64,000 nt of DNA from Austropuccinia psidii (lineage: Eukaryota; Basidiomycota; Pucciniomycetes; Pucciniales; Sphaerophragmiaceae): NCBI GenBank assembly GCA_023105745.1, contig JALGQZ010000013.1, positions 3,879,501-3,943,500 of the forward strand. The letters are read 5' to 3'. The notes beneath the pieces are model-generated. The model saw only the letters and a list, made by a program, of their open reading frames with translations. It did not search any database and was not told the origin of the DNA. Each line of letters begins with the position of its first letter. The first letter of the stretch is position 1. Of the stretch, positions 32,721-43,240 are shown one piece after another. A program made the translations under genes and the position numbers.

Positions 32721-34701
32721 TGTAAGGTTTGACTATGAAACAATAAGTAAAAACTACTCATATTTTACTTATTGTACTATGAATGTCCTTATAAATGAAA
32801 TAAATAAGATAACAATAATTGTACTAATAAATAATTATTATAATTATGGCGTAAAATAATTATATCATTAAATAAATATAATAATATAATCTATATTATA
32901 AAAAATGATATATATATAATGAATATATTAATATAAGATAATTAATATATTTGAAAGCACTTTATTATTGTTACCAACAAATAATAAAGGCGTAAAAAAT
33001 TGGTTTTTATTAATAAAAAACAATCAATAACAATAATATTACCAATATTAAAGCTATAAATTGATATAAATACTATTTATATCAATTATAGAATTATTAA
33101 AAGTAATAATAGAGAAAATTATTATAATAAGAGAAATACCCTATTTTTAATGCTTAATATAATAATTTTTAATTAATTTACGCCTAGAAATGTAAATACA
33201 ACTTATTTAAATTGTAGTTACAATAAAATTTAAGAGAAATTACAAATTTTCTTGGTTTTACGTGGAATTGAGGTTTTTAAGAGAAATTTAAACAAAAAAA
33301 TTAAAAATTGTAATAATCATGTCAAAGATGAAGATTATTATAAGATTATCTTTGGGATTTAATAATATAAGATTTTTATATATAAAGAATAAAGAAATTA
33401 CCTTTTTATTTAATGATTTAATGTTTTGTAAGCGTCTGAGGGGGAAATAGAGTAAAAAGAGCTCTATTTATATTAAATTCCTTCCTCCTAGAGTCCAACA
33501 GGCTTCTGATAGACGTGAACTGATCATATCCACTAGAATTGATCAATATTTTAATGTTTGGTGGTGATTACATCATGATCAAACCATATTATCTCATTAT
33601 TATGCCATTATTTAGAGTTATCACTATAACTCTAAGTTTGATGATGTCAAGACTTGGAAGGACCAGAAAATTCGTGGATCTTATTAGTTTTAATCATAAA
33701 ATAACAGTATTCACCAATTATATCACTCATATGACTGTTAAACTTAATTTAAGGTTACAGTGAGTGATCATAAATGATCAAATTAAGCTCAAGCTTTGAT
33801 CCTTAATACCTTTTAAGTTTTACACGCTACAGCAATTGAGAGAGTGAATTCTAATAGCTTGGCATAGCCGTATTATTCTTCCAATAGCATTTCATTACAT
33901 CATCAAAACTCTATTTTTGATGATTTTTCTTGTAACTCATCTTTTCTGTTGAGATTCAATATTTTAAACCTCAAATCATGATTTCAAGGGGTTATACCCT
34001 GAATATTAAAATAAAAAAATACATAATTCTTCATTAATGAGCTATTATAATCCAACTGTCTACTTCTTTTTAAGTTTGGACCACTTTCACAACAAAGTGG
34101 TCAACAGCTCTATTGATTTTAATCAATAATCCCTTACAGGTTTTAACCTTGCTTGTAACTTGTGAAATAAAGTTCATTTCTGTATTCCTACAGTAATTAT
34201 GTGATGACTTTCTTTTTGCTTCATCACTCTATCATGCATATTTCAAAAGATATTAGCTAAAATTCTTGAATATATGCATTGACCAAAAAAGTGCATATAT
34301 TCAGCTTAACTCCTTAAGTATTGACTTTGGAGATTAGCTTCTTAATTGTTTTATGTGTGGAAATTTGTGAATAATCCAATTGTTCCATTTATTTTACATG
34401 TTGGTACATTGGTATTTGAAATAATTAAGGATTTTTGTTTTTCATAAGGTATTATTACTTATAACTCATTAAATATTGACTTTACAGATATGCCATAAAA
34501 ATGGTATATGTGTATTTTACCATGGTTAATTCAATGGTATAATTCATTTCAGATGTTTATTCATTGGTTTTTAAGTTAAACCAAGTTTTATGCCAATTTA
34601 TGGCATTTTTGTAGCTTTAAGGTAATTATTTTTAATGTATAATTATTTTAAATATTTCTTGTGACCTTTTTGGGTATGTGGTCATATCTCAAAGGTTCAC
34701 A
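32721..34701 (-). mobile_element. 5' LTR of B1
   Basis: 1981 bp, TGTGAACC...CCTTACA on the minus strand, TATA-like box at 33464-33472, antisense 74-codon ORF at 33539-33763. Flanked by GATCC at 34702. Confidence 0.92.
33464..33472 (-). promoter_or_regulatory. TATA-like box in B1 5' LTR
   Basis: TATAAATAG on the minus strand, same LTR position as in B2. Confidence 0.5.
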
Positions 34702-34706
34702 GATCC
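34702..34706. repeat. Target-site duplication GATCC of B1, right
   Basis: Direct repeat of 4805-4809. Confidence 0.85.
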
Positions 34707-35056
34707 AAAGTAAATTTTCTTGTAGCTAGTCTGAATTATAACAGTTTATTCTGCACCTTGGGTAGATGGCATTCTTTACCTCATGTGAATCTAGGAAATA
34801 TTCACATTCAATCATGATGATTGCTCAGATTGTTTTCTTTTTACATCCAGTCACAAAACAGATTACTGTTTCATTTGAAGAGAATGAGGGTAAAAGTATC
34901 AAGGATATAAAAGTGAAGAACAGGAGCAATATATGTGAAGGACTGAGAAAATAACACAAGCTGTAGCATATTAAAATATACTTCATTGGAAATGGATGAG
35001 GACAACACTTTTTGGTCACTAGTCTTGACAAAGTGGAATGTGCTTCACACCACATA
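34707..35056. other. Spacer between the two nests, no gene recognised
   Basis: About 350 bp of AT-rich sequence. A 62-codon ORF at 34766-34954 shows no recognisable motif. With 4154-4804 it formed one sequence before B1 inserted. Confidence 0.4.
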
Positions 35057-35849
35057 ATAGGGATATTCATTCTTGGGCTGGAACAACCTTTTTTTTCTTA
35101 AATGAATTTCTGATTTAGGGCAATTTTTGGCTGTGGGATATGGCTATTTCAGACACCAAAACACTGAAATAAGACAAGTCATTTAATGGGCATGACTGTG
35201 TGAAATTTTGAAATTTTTGTTCAAAACAATTGTGTTGATTCATTCACTTAGGTGAGAGCTTAGGTGGTGTATGGAATGTATTGACATGAGAGTATAGGGC
35301 CTGTACTTTCTGTATTCCCATAGGAATTAAGCAAAGCAGCATTCACTGAAATATGGAATCAGAGATCTGATTTCACCCTATCAGATTTCCATTTCAGAAC
35401 AAGACTGAATCCCCCTATTTTGATAATGAATAATGTATTTATGTGCATGTATTGCTATTTAGACTATATTTTCCTTTCACTTATTAGAGGGATTCATTTG
35501 TGTGCTGAAACAGAAATCTGATTGGGTGAAATCAGATATCTTATTCCACATTTCAGCAAACCCTGATTTTCTTGATTCCCACGGGAATACAGCCATTACA
35601 GGCCCTATACTCTCAGGTCAATACAGCTTGTACACCACCTAAACTCTCACAAAAGTGAATTAGTCACCACAATTTTTGCAACCAACCACAAATTCTTTTT
35701 AAACAATAACATCAAAATTTCACACAATCATTTACATTTTATGACATGTCTGATTTGAGCATTTTGGTGTCTGAAATTGCCCTATCCAACAGCCAAAAAG
35801 TGCCCCAAATGAGAAATTTATTTAAGACCAAAAAAGGGTGTTTCAGCTC
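35057..35849. mobile_element. Foldback/MITE-like element with long inverted arms
   Basis: The left arm (about 35057-35420) and right arm (about 35480-35849) are imperfect inverted repeats over roughly 350 bp. Paired landmarks include CAATTTTTGGCTGTGGGATA with its complement near 35790, AGTATAGGGCCTGTA with its complement near 35610, and CTGATTTCACCC with its complement near 35525. No ORF. The last bases of the right arm resume after the Copia element (61323-61334, ending GACTGAATCCCC). Superfamily not assigned. Confidence 0.75.
35845..35849. repeat. Target-site duplication AGCTC of the Copia element, left
   Basis: Precedes TGTTGTATA and recurs at 61318-61322. Confidence 0.8.
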
Positions 35850-36281
35850 TGTTGTATATTTGACATATACAGAACAAATGACACAAAATCTAACTAAATG
35901 ATATTAAAAATGCATATCCAATATCAATTTAAATACAATATAAAATACTAAAAAACCCGCTCTCCCAAGAAAATATTCCTTAGGGGAGATTTTTTCCTAC
36001 GTTTTATTTCTTATTCAATAACTAAATATTTATACTATTTTTGAAATTATCAGGTATACTTTCAAGGGGATATTTTTTCTATCTCTTATTTCTTATTCAA
36101 TAACTAACTATTTATACCATTTTTAAGATTATCAGGTGCGCTTTCAAGGGGATATTGAATATAAAAATTAACTAATCTAGTTATCAAATACAGATATAGC
36201 TATCACTAGTAACTAGTAGAAATAATATTAATATTATTGTTTTTATATGAAATAAATACTTAATCCATTAACATAATAATA
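35850..36281 (+). mobile_element. 5' LTR of the Copia element
   Basis: 432 bp, starts TGTTGTATATTTG. The end is set by alignment with the 3' LTR at TAATAATA; it does not have the usual terminal CA. Two internal repeats of a segment with TTCAAGGGG(A/G)(T/G)AT and TTATTTCTTATT occur, also in the 3' LTR. Confidence 0.85.
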
Positions 36282-36439
36282 GGTTATGGGCTTATAGTTA
36301 CCAGTAGCATAATCAACTAAATTAAATACTACTTTCTTAGATATTTTTTCTACTATTATATTGTCTCTTTCTTCTCATCCTGGAGTTCTCTACAACTCAA
36401 TCTGGGAATTCATTCAAAAAACTTTCATCTGCTCTTCAA

Positions 36440-37113
36440 ATGGGTGACTCTTCCAAGGTACTGAATATATCTGCTTTTAATATTGAGGATGCTGTATTGA
36501 AGGCTGAAAAACAGGCTGAGATCTTGCAGTGATTCTCTTTAGTCTGGACAGAATTTAACCCAGGCTAGCAATCAATGGTTTCAACTTCAATTCCTTGTCT
36601 CAAAACATGATACACACTTGGTCAACTTGCTTTATCAACTACCCAAACTATTTGGATCTGGTGGAAAGAGACAGTGACTATCAGTGGAGCTTAATTTCCT
36701 TATCCTTCATTTGAAATCATATTGAATGTTCTCTTTTTGACTCCATTGTTGCTTGGCTTGTCATTCCTAATTCCCATTCAGTATACCAAGCCATCAAGAA
36801 GCAATTTAACAAAACTTCTTGGTCATCTATCATGCATCATACTAGCCTCTTATTTAACCCGATGGACCAGCAAATAAACCTTGTGAAACACACTATAAAT
36901 CTTGGTGAAGCTGTCAAAGAAATTGAAAGTCAAATTCGACTGCTCAATACCAAAAGGATGATAGCTTTGTCTCTTTTTTTCTCTATTCCTAAGCTTTTAC
37001 ACCAAATTACTTCTGATTTGGGTACTCAGATGGCTGCCTCTCCATCTTTGGATATCAATGTTGAAGACATTCTTGACATTGTGCAGAAAATGACTGGCAA
37101 TAAAATTGATTAG
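36440..37113 (+). pseudogene. Copia gag, degraded
   Basis: Starts MGDSSKVLNIS with a stop within 40 codons. The 3' part (36832-37113) is open and helical: HTSLLFNPMDQ, AVKEIESQIRLLN, DILDIVQKMTGN, as in Copia gag proteins before the zinc knuckle. Confidence 0.65.
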
Positions 37114-37374
37114 CAAGAGGAAGATTCAATTCAGATTTCCAAAATGGAGGCAAATAGACTTTATAGCACTCAAAAGAAGATTCAGCGTGGTAGTGATCAG
37201 GTGCCAAGCACTCCAACAGGAAGCCAGAAAACACCTCTTCCAGCAAGGCCACCAAACTCTGCATCTCCACTTGCAACTTGATCTGAGTAATGGAGAAGAA
37301 GATGGCTCACTCCTCAGAATCCCTGTTTTTATTGTGGTGAAGCTGATCACTGGGCTCCCAAATTTCCTGCATGT
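37114..37374 (+). pseudogene. Copia nucleocapsid, CCHC with one Cys replaced
   Basis: The frame leading into 37375 reads CFYCGEADHWAPKFPAC. In the CX2CX4HX4C spacing the last ligand is Phe (TTT, one step from TGT); a Cys is found three residues later. Confidence 0.65.
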
Positions 37375-37764
37375 TTGAAGGCCATGAAGGCTTCAGCATC
37401 TACATCGTCAACTCAAAGGCAATCAACAATTGCAAGTATTGGTGTTGTACTATTGCTTGAGAATGAAGAAGCATTGTTGAATGCTGGGGCTACTCACTCT
37501 GTAGTAGGAGATATTTCTCTCTTTGCTAGTCTGAAACGAACTGATATGAAGCTCTCGGCTGCATTGTCTCACCAATTCAAAGTAGATTCAATTGGAGGCG
37601 TCCAACTGAACACTGCCTATGGTAAAATTCTTATGAAAGATGTCTTGTATTTCAAAGCAATACCGGGAATTGTTTTATCTATTGGTCAGCTAATTTCTCA
37701 AGGAACTGAAGTGTTTTTTTTGGAATTCTTTTATTTTATGGCAAGGCTTCATATTTCTTCATAA
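37375..37764 (+). pseudogene. Copia aspartic protease
   Basis: LLNAGATHSVVGD stands where D(S/T)GATxH is expected, so the catalytic Asp has become Asn. Later GGVQLNTAYGKILMKDVLY and PGIVLSIGQL match the Copia protease and following region. Confidence 0.75.
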
Positions 37765-38024
37765 TTTTCAAAGGGATTTCTGATGGTTTTTATCTATCCT
37801 GCTCTTGCAATGGTCAGCCCTGTTTCTAAATTTTCTGCTTCTCCCCATCTCAATTATGGCACTAGGCCAATATCTATCAAATCTTATGGTATTAGCATGT
37901 TATGGCATAGAAGATTGGGTCATTGATCTATTATAAATATTAAATGCCTCTGATGGCATTGAACAACTAATCCTTGATGACATAAAGATATGTTATCCTT
38001 TCTCCATACCAGAAGATGAGAATT
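37765..38024 (+). pseudogene. Copia GAG-pre-integrase region, broken by C1
   Basis: Contains LWHRRLGH, the first His pair of the integrase zinc domain, followed by stops. It ends at the GAATT target site of C1 (38020-38024). Confidence 0.65.
38020..38024. repeat. Target-site duplication GAATT of C1, left
   Basis: Precedes TGTAAGG and recurs at 58059-58063. Confidence 0.82.
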
Positions 38025-39821
38025 TGTAAGGTGTGGATATGAAACTTTGATTAAAAATCAAGTACTTTTCCTGTCCTCAAAATTTGTATACGGTAAAATA
38101 TAATTAAAAATAGTAAGAAATAGTATTTTTAAGAGGGAAACCACAAATTCTATGGTTTTTAACTTTATAAGTATAAATGAACAATATTATAAAGATTTAT
38201 TGTTTTACCAAAAATAAAGATTTATCCAAAAATACTCTACAAGAGATGTTTAAGGCTACGAAGGAGATTTCTTCAAGAGCAATTTCAATTGGAATTAATT
38301 GAGCAAAGAAATTCAAGCAATGGATTGAAGAACAAAGACTTTAAAAAGATATTTAACAAGAAAACACGCACAAAAGTGACCAGAGTGAATTTGGACACAT
38401 AGTGACAAAGCTAACAGTAATAAAAGATGCTTTAATTCACTTTTGGGGTGGTTCAAGGGGTAAAAATGATTATAAGAGTTAAAAACAATGGTTATAATGA
38501 TTTTTTCATGTGTTTGTAAGGTTTATAATGATTTATAAAGCGTGGTTGGAATATTTAATTTATTGGTTTAACAATGTTTAAACTAATTATAAAAGCAAAA
38601 GATTCTAACATGAAGAGAAAAGAGGGGCAAATAAGACATTCTTTTATAGCCATTGATTTTCTTACTCCAAAAGCATAATGTACTCTTGTCAGTCGAAAAG
38701 CCAATTATGGCATCATTGAAACCTGGTTTAGACCAAAAAAGGGCTGGCTTTAGCCATTTTAGACCTTTAAATCAGCCATTACTATAGTAATACCTGGCCT
38801 AGAGCCTTCAAAACACAACAGAATGAGTGCAAGAGACATAGAAATTAGTAAAAATAGTTTTTACTAAGATTGTTTCATCTCAAGGGTAGTTTTACCCTCT
38901 TGGAAACAGTTAAAACTGCCCTGGTTGGTATCAAAACCTCATCATCAATTGAGTCACGGACCCTGTGACTCAATTCCAGGCCACAATTGGTGAACTTTTG
39001 TGTGGATCTTGACATCTCACGCCTGTCAGCAAGGATTTTGGGGGTCTGGCTCCCCCTTAACGCTATAGTTCCTTTTCCCCCCAAATTTAATCTTTCCAAT
39101 TTATTTTTTCCTTTAATTCCTCATCATGTATTATACTTAAAATTTACATATTTAATATAATTGAGTTTTACAGTACACTTCTGTAATAATTGACATTTCA
39201 TATGTAAATCCAAGTTCACTTATGTAATACACATGCACATTTTGACAATTCAATAGAATTCAATTGAAAAGACTTCAATTCCTCATAGCTTCTAAACTAT
39301 ACACAACACCTCAGTTTTAACACAAAAATTGATGATGAACACTACATTTGATGTGAATGAAATTAAGGTTTTGAGGTTTTTCAACTTTTATACAGAAAAT
39401 ACAAAAAAACTTAATTTAAGCTTATTTAGAGCTGAGTTACAGAAATTTCACTCAGAGGTGACCCCACCTAATTTTTTATAAGGAATCCAATGGTGAAATA
39501 AATTTTATATGTTTATTTGTTAGATAAAATGTTATTATAAACTTTCTTTAACTTTTTTCCAAAATTATTTTATCTTGGGTAATTTTGTTGAAAATTCATT
39601 TTTACTTAATTTTTTCAAGTAAAAATGTGTTTTTACAATTTTAAAATTTAATGTATTTTTATTCTTAAATTATAATTAATTTTTTTATTTTGTATATAAA
39701 TTAATATTTATAATTTAATTTTTATTTCAATAATATGAATAAATTTATTTTATTTATGTTTGTATATTAATTTTTTTGTTTGTGGTCTTTTGGGTATATG
39801 AAAATACTTCTAAGGCTCACA
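38025..39821 (-). mobile_element. 3' LTR of C1
   Basis: 1797 bp, TGTGAGCC...CCTTACA on the minus strand. TATA-like TATAAAAG at 38641-38648; paired bZIP-like palindrome at 38948-38974. Confidence 0.9.
38948..38974. promoter_or_regulatory. Paired TGAGTCA palindrome in C1 3' LTR
   Basis: ATTGAGTCAC and GTGACTCAAT as 10-bp inverted arms around seven bases. Each arm holds the TGASTCA consensus bound by Gcn4/AP-1-type bZIP proteins. Upstream of the LTR TATA-like box. Confidence 0.4.
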
Positions 39822-39836
39822 TCCCCTCCCCCTTAA
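39822..39836 (-). other. Polypurine tract of C1
   Basis: AAGGGGGAGGGGA on the minus strand, next to the 3' LTR. Confidence 0.6.
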
Positions 39837-39845
39837 GAAAGAATA

Positions 39846-40286
39846 TTACTTTGTGATATTGTTATTTCTAGTATTTCTGAATATTCTGAGAGGTTTGGTG
39901 GCTTCAGGTATGTCCTTTTCTTCTAACCATTCATCTTCACAAGCTGGGTCACTGTACCTAACAAGGTATTCCCCTACTTTCTTGGTTCTTAACTTTCTTT
40001 CTTTAAGAACTTTGGTAATTTTCTTAATACCAGATTTCTCAATAGCAGGTATAAAATGGGTAACTTTATTCCTCAAGGGAAACCTTTCAGCATCACTAGA
40101 TATATATGGCTTTATTAAGCTCACTGGAAATGTAGGATGCTTATTACTAAGTTCTTCAGATAATTCTAATTCAACAGCATTTTCTCCATGGAGGGCTTTA
40201 ATAACACAAGGTCTTGCAAAGGAGTATTTGAGCTTTTTGCATCCTTTGACATTATTTGAGTTGGTGGTGGATACTAGTACTAAATC
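39846..40286 (-). pseudogene. Integrase C-terminus and chromodomain, C1 Pol
   Basis: GPF/GPY-like module (NSNNVKGCKKLKYSFARP, VIKALHGENAVELE, HPTFPVSLIKPY) and chromodomain (VLKERKLRTKK, EYLVRYSDPACEDEWLEEKDI). The frame is open from the C2 insertion point to the end; FARP replaces the usual FAGP. Confidence 0.82.
40282..40286. repeat. Target-site duplication AAATC of C2, left
   Basis: Precedes TGTGAGCC; recurs at 50344-50348. Confidence 0.85.
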
Positions 40287-41120
40287 TGTGAGCCTTAGAG
40301 GTAATTTCATATACCCAAAAGACCACAAAATACAAAATTAACATATAAATATAAATAAAATAAATTTATTTATATTATTAAAATAAAAATTAAAATATAA
40401 ATATAAAATTAAAAATTTAATTACAATTTAAAAATAAAATTACATTAAATTTTGAAATTGTAAAATTACATTTATACTTGAAAAAATTAAAGTATAAATG
40501 AATTTTTAATAAAATTGTAAAAAATTAAATAAATTTGGAAAAAAGTTAAATAAAAATTATTATAACTTTTTATCCAATAAATAAACATATAAAAATTATT
40601 TCACCATTTGATTCCTCATAAAAAATTAGGTGGGGTCACCTCTGAGTGAAATTTTTGTAACTCAAGTCTAAATAAGCTTAAATTAAGTTTTTGGTATTTT
40701 CAATACAAAAGTTGAAAATCCTCAAAACTCTAATTTAATTCAAATCACATGTGGTGTTAACCATTAATTTTTGTGTTAAAATTGAGGTGTTGTGTTTAGC
40801 TTAGAAGTTATGAGGAATTGAAGTATTTTCAATTGAATTCAATTGAAATGTCAAAATGTGTGTGTGTATTACATAAGTGAACTTTGATTTACATATGAGG
40901 TGTCAATTATTACTGTATTGTACTGTACAATTCAATTGAATTACATATGTAAATTATAATTATAATACATGATGAGGAATTTAAGGTAAAATAAATTGGA
41001 GAGATTAAATTTGGGGGGAAAAGGAACTCTAGCTCTAAGGGGGAGCCAGACCCCCAAAATCCTTGCTGACAGGCGTGAGATGTCAAGATCCACACAAAAG
41101 TTCACCAATTGTGGCCTGGA

Positions 41121-41147
41121 ATTGAGTCACAGGGTCCGTGACTCAAT
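41121..41147. promoter_or_regulatory. Paired TGAGTCA palindrome in C2 5' LTR
   Basis: ATTGAGTCAC, seven bases, GTGACTCAAT. Intact also in both C1 LTRs (38948 and 57206); degenerate in the C2 3' LTR near 49360-49387. Candidate bZIP-binding enhancer about 330 bp before the TATA-like box. Confidence 0.4.
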
Positions 41148-41477
41148 TGATGATGAGGTTTTGATACCAACCAGGGCAGTTTTAACTGTTTCCAAGAGGG
41201 TAAAACTACCCTTAAGATGAAACAATCTTAGTGAAAACTATTTTTATTGGTTTCTACGCCTCTTACACACATTCTGACGTGGTTTGAAGGCTCTAGACTA
41301 GGTATGGCTATAGTAATGGCTGATTTAAGGGTCTAAAATGGCTAAAAATGGCTTAAACCAGCTCTTTTTTGAACCAGACCAGGGTTCAATAATGCCATAA
41401 TTGGCTTTTCTGTTTTCAGACTATTTTTCACGACTGACAAGAGTAAATTTTACTTTTGGAGTAAGAAAATTCGTGGC

Positions 41478-41485
41478 TATAAAAG
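41478..41485 (+). promoter_or_regulatory. TATA-like box in C2 5' LTR
   Basis: TATAAAAG followed by AATGTCTTC; conserved in position in all four family-C LTRs. Confidence 0.5.
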
Positions 41486-42106
41486 AATGTCTTCTTTGCC
41501 CCACTTTTCTCTTCATGTTAGAATCTTTTCCTTTTATTAATTAGTTTAAACACTGTTAAACCAATCAATAAAAGATTCCAACCACCATTTTTAAATCATT
41601 TCAATCCTTTTAACCACATGAAAAAGTAATTATAATCATTGTTTGTAACTCTTATAATCATTTTTACCCCTGAACCACCCCAAAAGTGAATTAAAGCATC
41701 TTTCATCACTGTAAACTTTGTCACTTTGTTTCCAAATTCACTCTGGTCACTTTTTGGCTTGTTTTCTCTTTAATATTATTTTTAAAGACTTTTTTTATTT
41801 AATTAATTGCTTGCAGTTCTTTGCTCAATTAATTCCAATTGAAATTGCTCTTCAAGAAATTTCTTTTGTAGCCTTAAAATATCTCTTGTAGAGTATTTTT
41901 TGGATAAATTTTTATTGTTGGTAAAACAATGAAATTTTATAATATTATTGCTTTATACTAATAAAGTTATAAACAATAAAATTGGCGTGTTTTCTCTTAA
42001 AAATAATATTTCTTACTATTTTTAATTGATTTTTACCTTATACAAATATTGAGGACAGGAAAAGTACTTCATTTTTAATCAAAGTTTCATATCCACACCT
42101 TACATT

Positions 42107-42123
42107 TGGGGGCCCAGCCATGA
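42107..42123 (+). other. Primer-binding site, C2
   Basis: TGGGGGCCCAGCCATGA, two bases after the LTR; related to the family A and B site. Confidence 0.6.
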
Positions 42124-42327
42124 TATTTTACCTGTGACATATTTTTTTTACTCTTTTTAAATCCTTTTTCTTATATTGAAAAATTTAAAAACATATAAAA
42201 AATACTTATAATCAAAAAATCCATAAAAAATATTTTTTTTTCATATTATAAGTGAGGCTTATATTTTCATTTCTTTTTGAAAATATTCTTTTTTTACTTA
42301 ATTAATTGGTTTTTTCATTAACTTTAG

Positions 42328-42525
42328 TGTCTGACAACGTGGTAAGACAAGAAAACATTGAAACAGCCTCAACAGTAACCAGCATTATTCCTGCCAGTAC
42401 TGTTAATTCTGATCATAATAGTACTATTATTGTAACTCAGAATATTCAACCAGAGCCAATTTCTTCTGAATTAGTCAACTTAGAAATAAGTAATACTCTT
42501 CAGAAAGCCAAAGATTTGGCCAATA
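42328..42525 (+). CDS. ORF1 exon 1, C2
   Basis: 198 nt after CTTTAG; starts V-S-D-N and is Thr/Ser/Ile/Asn-rich. Donor AATA|GTAAGT is strong. C1 has an exon of the same length, but its acceptor AG is lost. Confidence 0.5.
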
Positions 42526-42590
42526 GTAAGTTTTTTGATGTAAAATTACTATTTTAAGCCTTTTTTAACCATAATTATGCCTTCAACCAG
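42526..42590 (+). other. Predicted 65-bp phase-1 intron with Gag-Pol ATG, C2
   Basis: Donor GTAAGT, acceptor TTCAACCAG. The ATG at 42577 begins MPSTRSGAS in the Gag-Pol frame, 14 nt from the intron end. Same length in C1. In C2 this Gag-Pol frame then meets TGA at 42682. Confidence 0.55.
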
Positions 42591-43240
42591 GTCAGGAGCC
42601 AGCTATAACCCCTCAAGCAGCTCCCAGAAAGGTAATAGATGTGATTATGGCAGAGGCCAATCAGGTACAGAAGGAAAAGGGTGAGTTGATGACTTCCAAA
42701 CAACTAAAATGGGTCATTCTGAAGCTGACAATACCATTTTACCTTCAAAAAGAGATGACACCGCCACAACAAGCCTCTGTGGACATATACAAAGCCAGCC
42801 ACAGTGCATACAACAATGTACTTCGGTTAAAGAAGTACCAGATCTTTGCAGACCTGTGGAAGAATTGCATGAATTCTTACCTGACTGTGATCAAACTCCT
42901 GGGCCATCCCAATACTTGCAAATTGCTCAATGGATGGCATCCATTGATGGAGAAGAAAAACATGATGCTTTTGACACTAGAATGGAGGAAAAACAACCCC
43001 CCACAACCCAAACCAGTGCCAAAAACAGCCCCAGTGGCCAGCACCAGCAATTCAAACGTGCAAAAGCAGCCACAAGCTCCAAACAAGGGCAAAGGGAAGG
43101 CACCAGCCCCAAAACCCTACAGCCAGGGCTACAGAATCCCAAAGATTCAACAGGATGCCATGGAAAATGTATTTCAGATGGCCAGAACCATGATGGAATT
43201 ACAGAAGAAGGAGGAAGCCAGATTAAAATATCAAAAATGA
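42591..43240 (+). CDS. ORF1 exon 2, C2
   Basis: Open from the acceptor to TGA 43238. Pro-rich start, helical region (FADLWKNCMNSYLTVIKLL), NGWHP motif, a Pro/Lys/Gln-rich linker and the terminal DAMENVFQMARTMMEL helix. In phase with exon 1, giving an ORF1 of about 283 codons after splicing. Overlaps Gag-Pol in the other frame for over 500 nt. Function unknown. Confidence 0.6.

Larger units (their letters stand above)
4810..34701 (-). mobile_element. Ty3/Gypsy chromovirus B1, interrupted by a 19.3-kb insertion
   Basis: Minus-strand element with LTRs at 32721-34701 (5') and 4810-6789 (3'), TSD GATCC, and ORF1, Gag-Pol, primer-binding site and polypurine tract. It is cut in the RT fingers region by the B2 dimer at 9749-29024, flanked by GTCCA. 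With the insertion removed it is about 10.6 kb and the RT frame is continuous across the junction. Several stops and a one-base insertion near 9460 inactivate Pol. Confidence 0.92.
40287..42104 (+). mobile_element. 5' LTR of C2
   Basis: TGTGAGCC...CACCTTACA. TATA-like box 41478-41485 and bZIP-like palindrome 41121-41147. Confidence 0.92.

Noticed and set aside
34766..34954. 62-codon ORF between the nests
   Set aside because: No motif, no splice context, AT-rich spacer.
42877..43142. Open frames antisense to Gag/ORF1 (42877-43092, 42927-43142, 44163-44753 and equivalents in B)
   Set aside because: They are mirror frames of biased Gag codons, rich in Leu, Phe and Ser, and not conserved in start or end.
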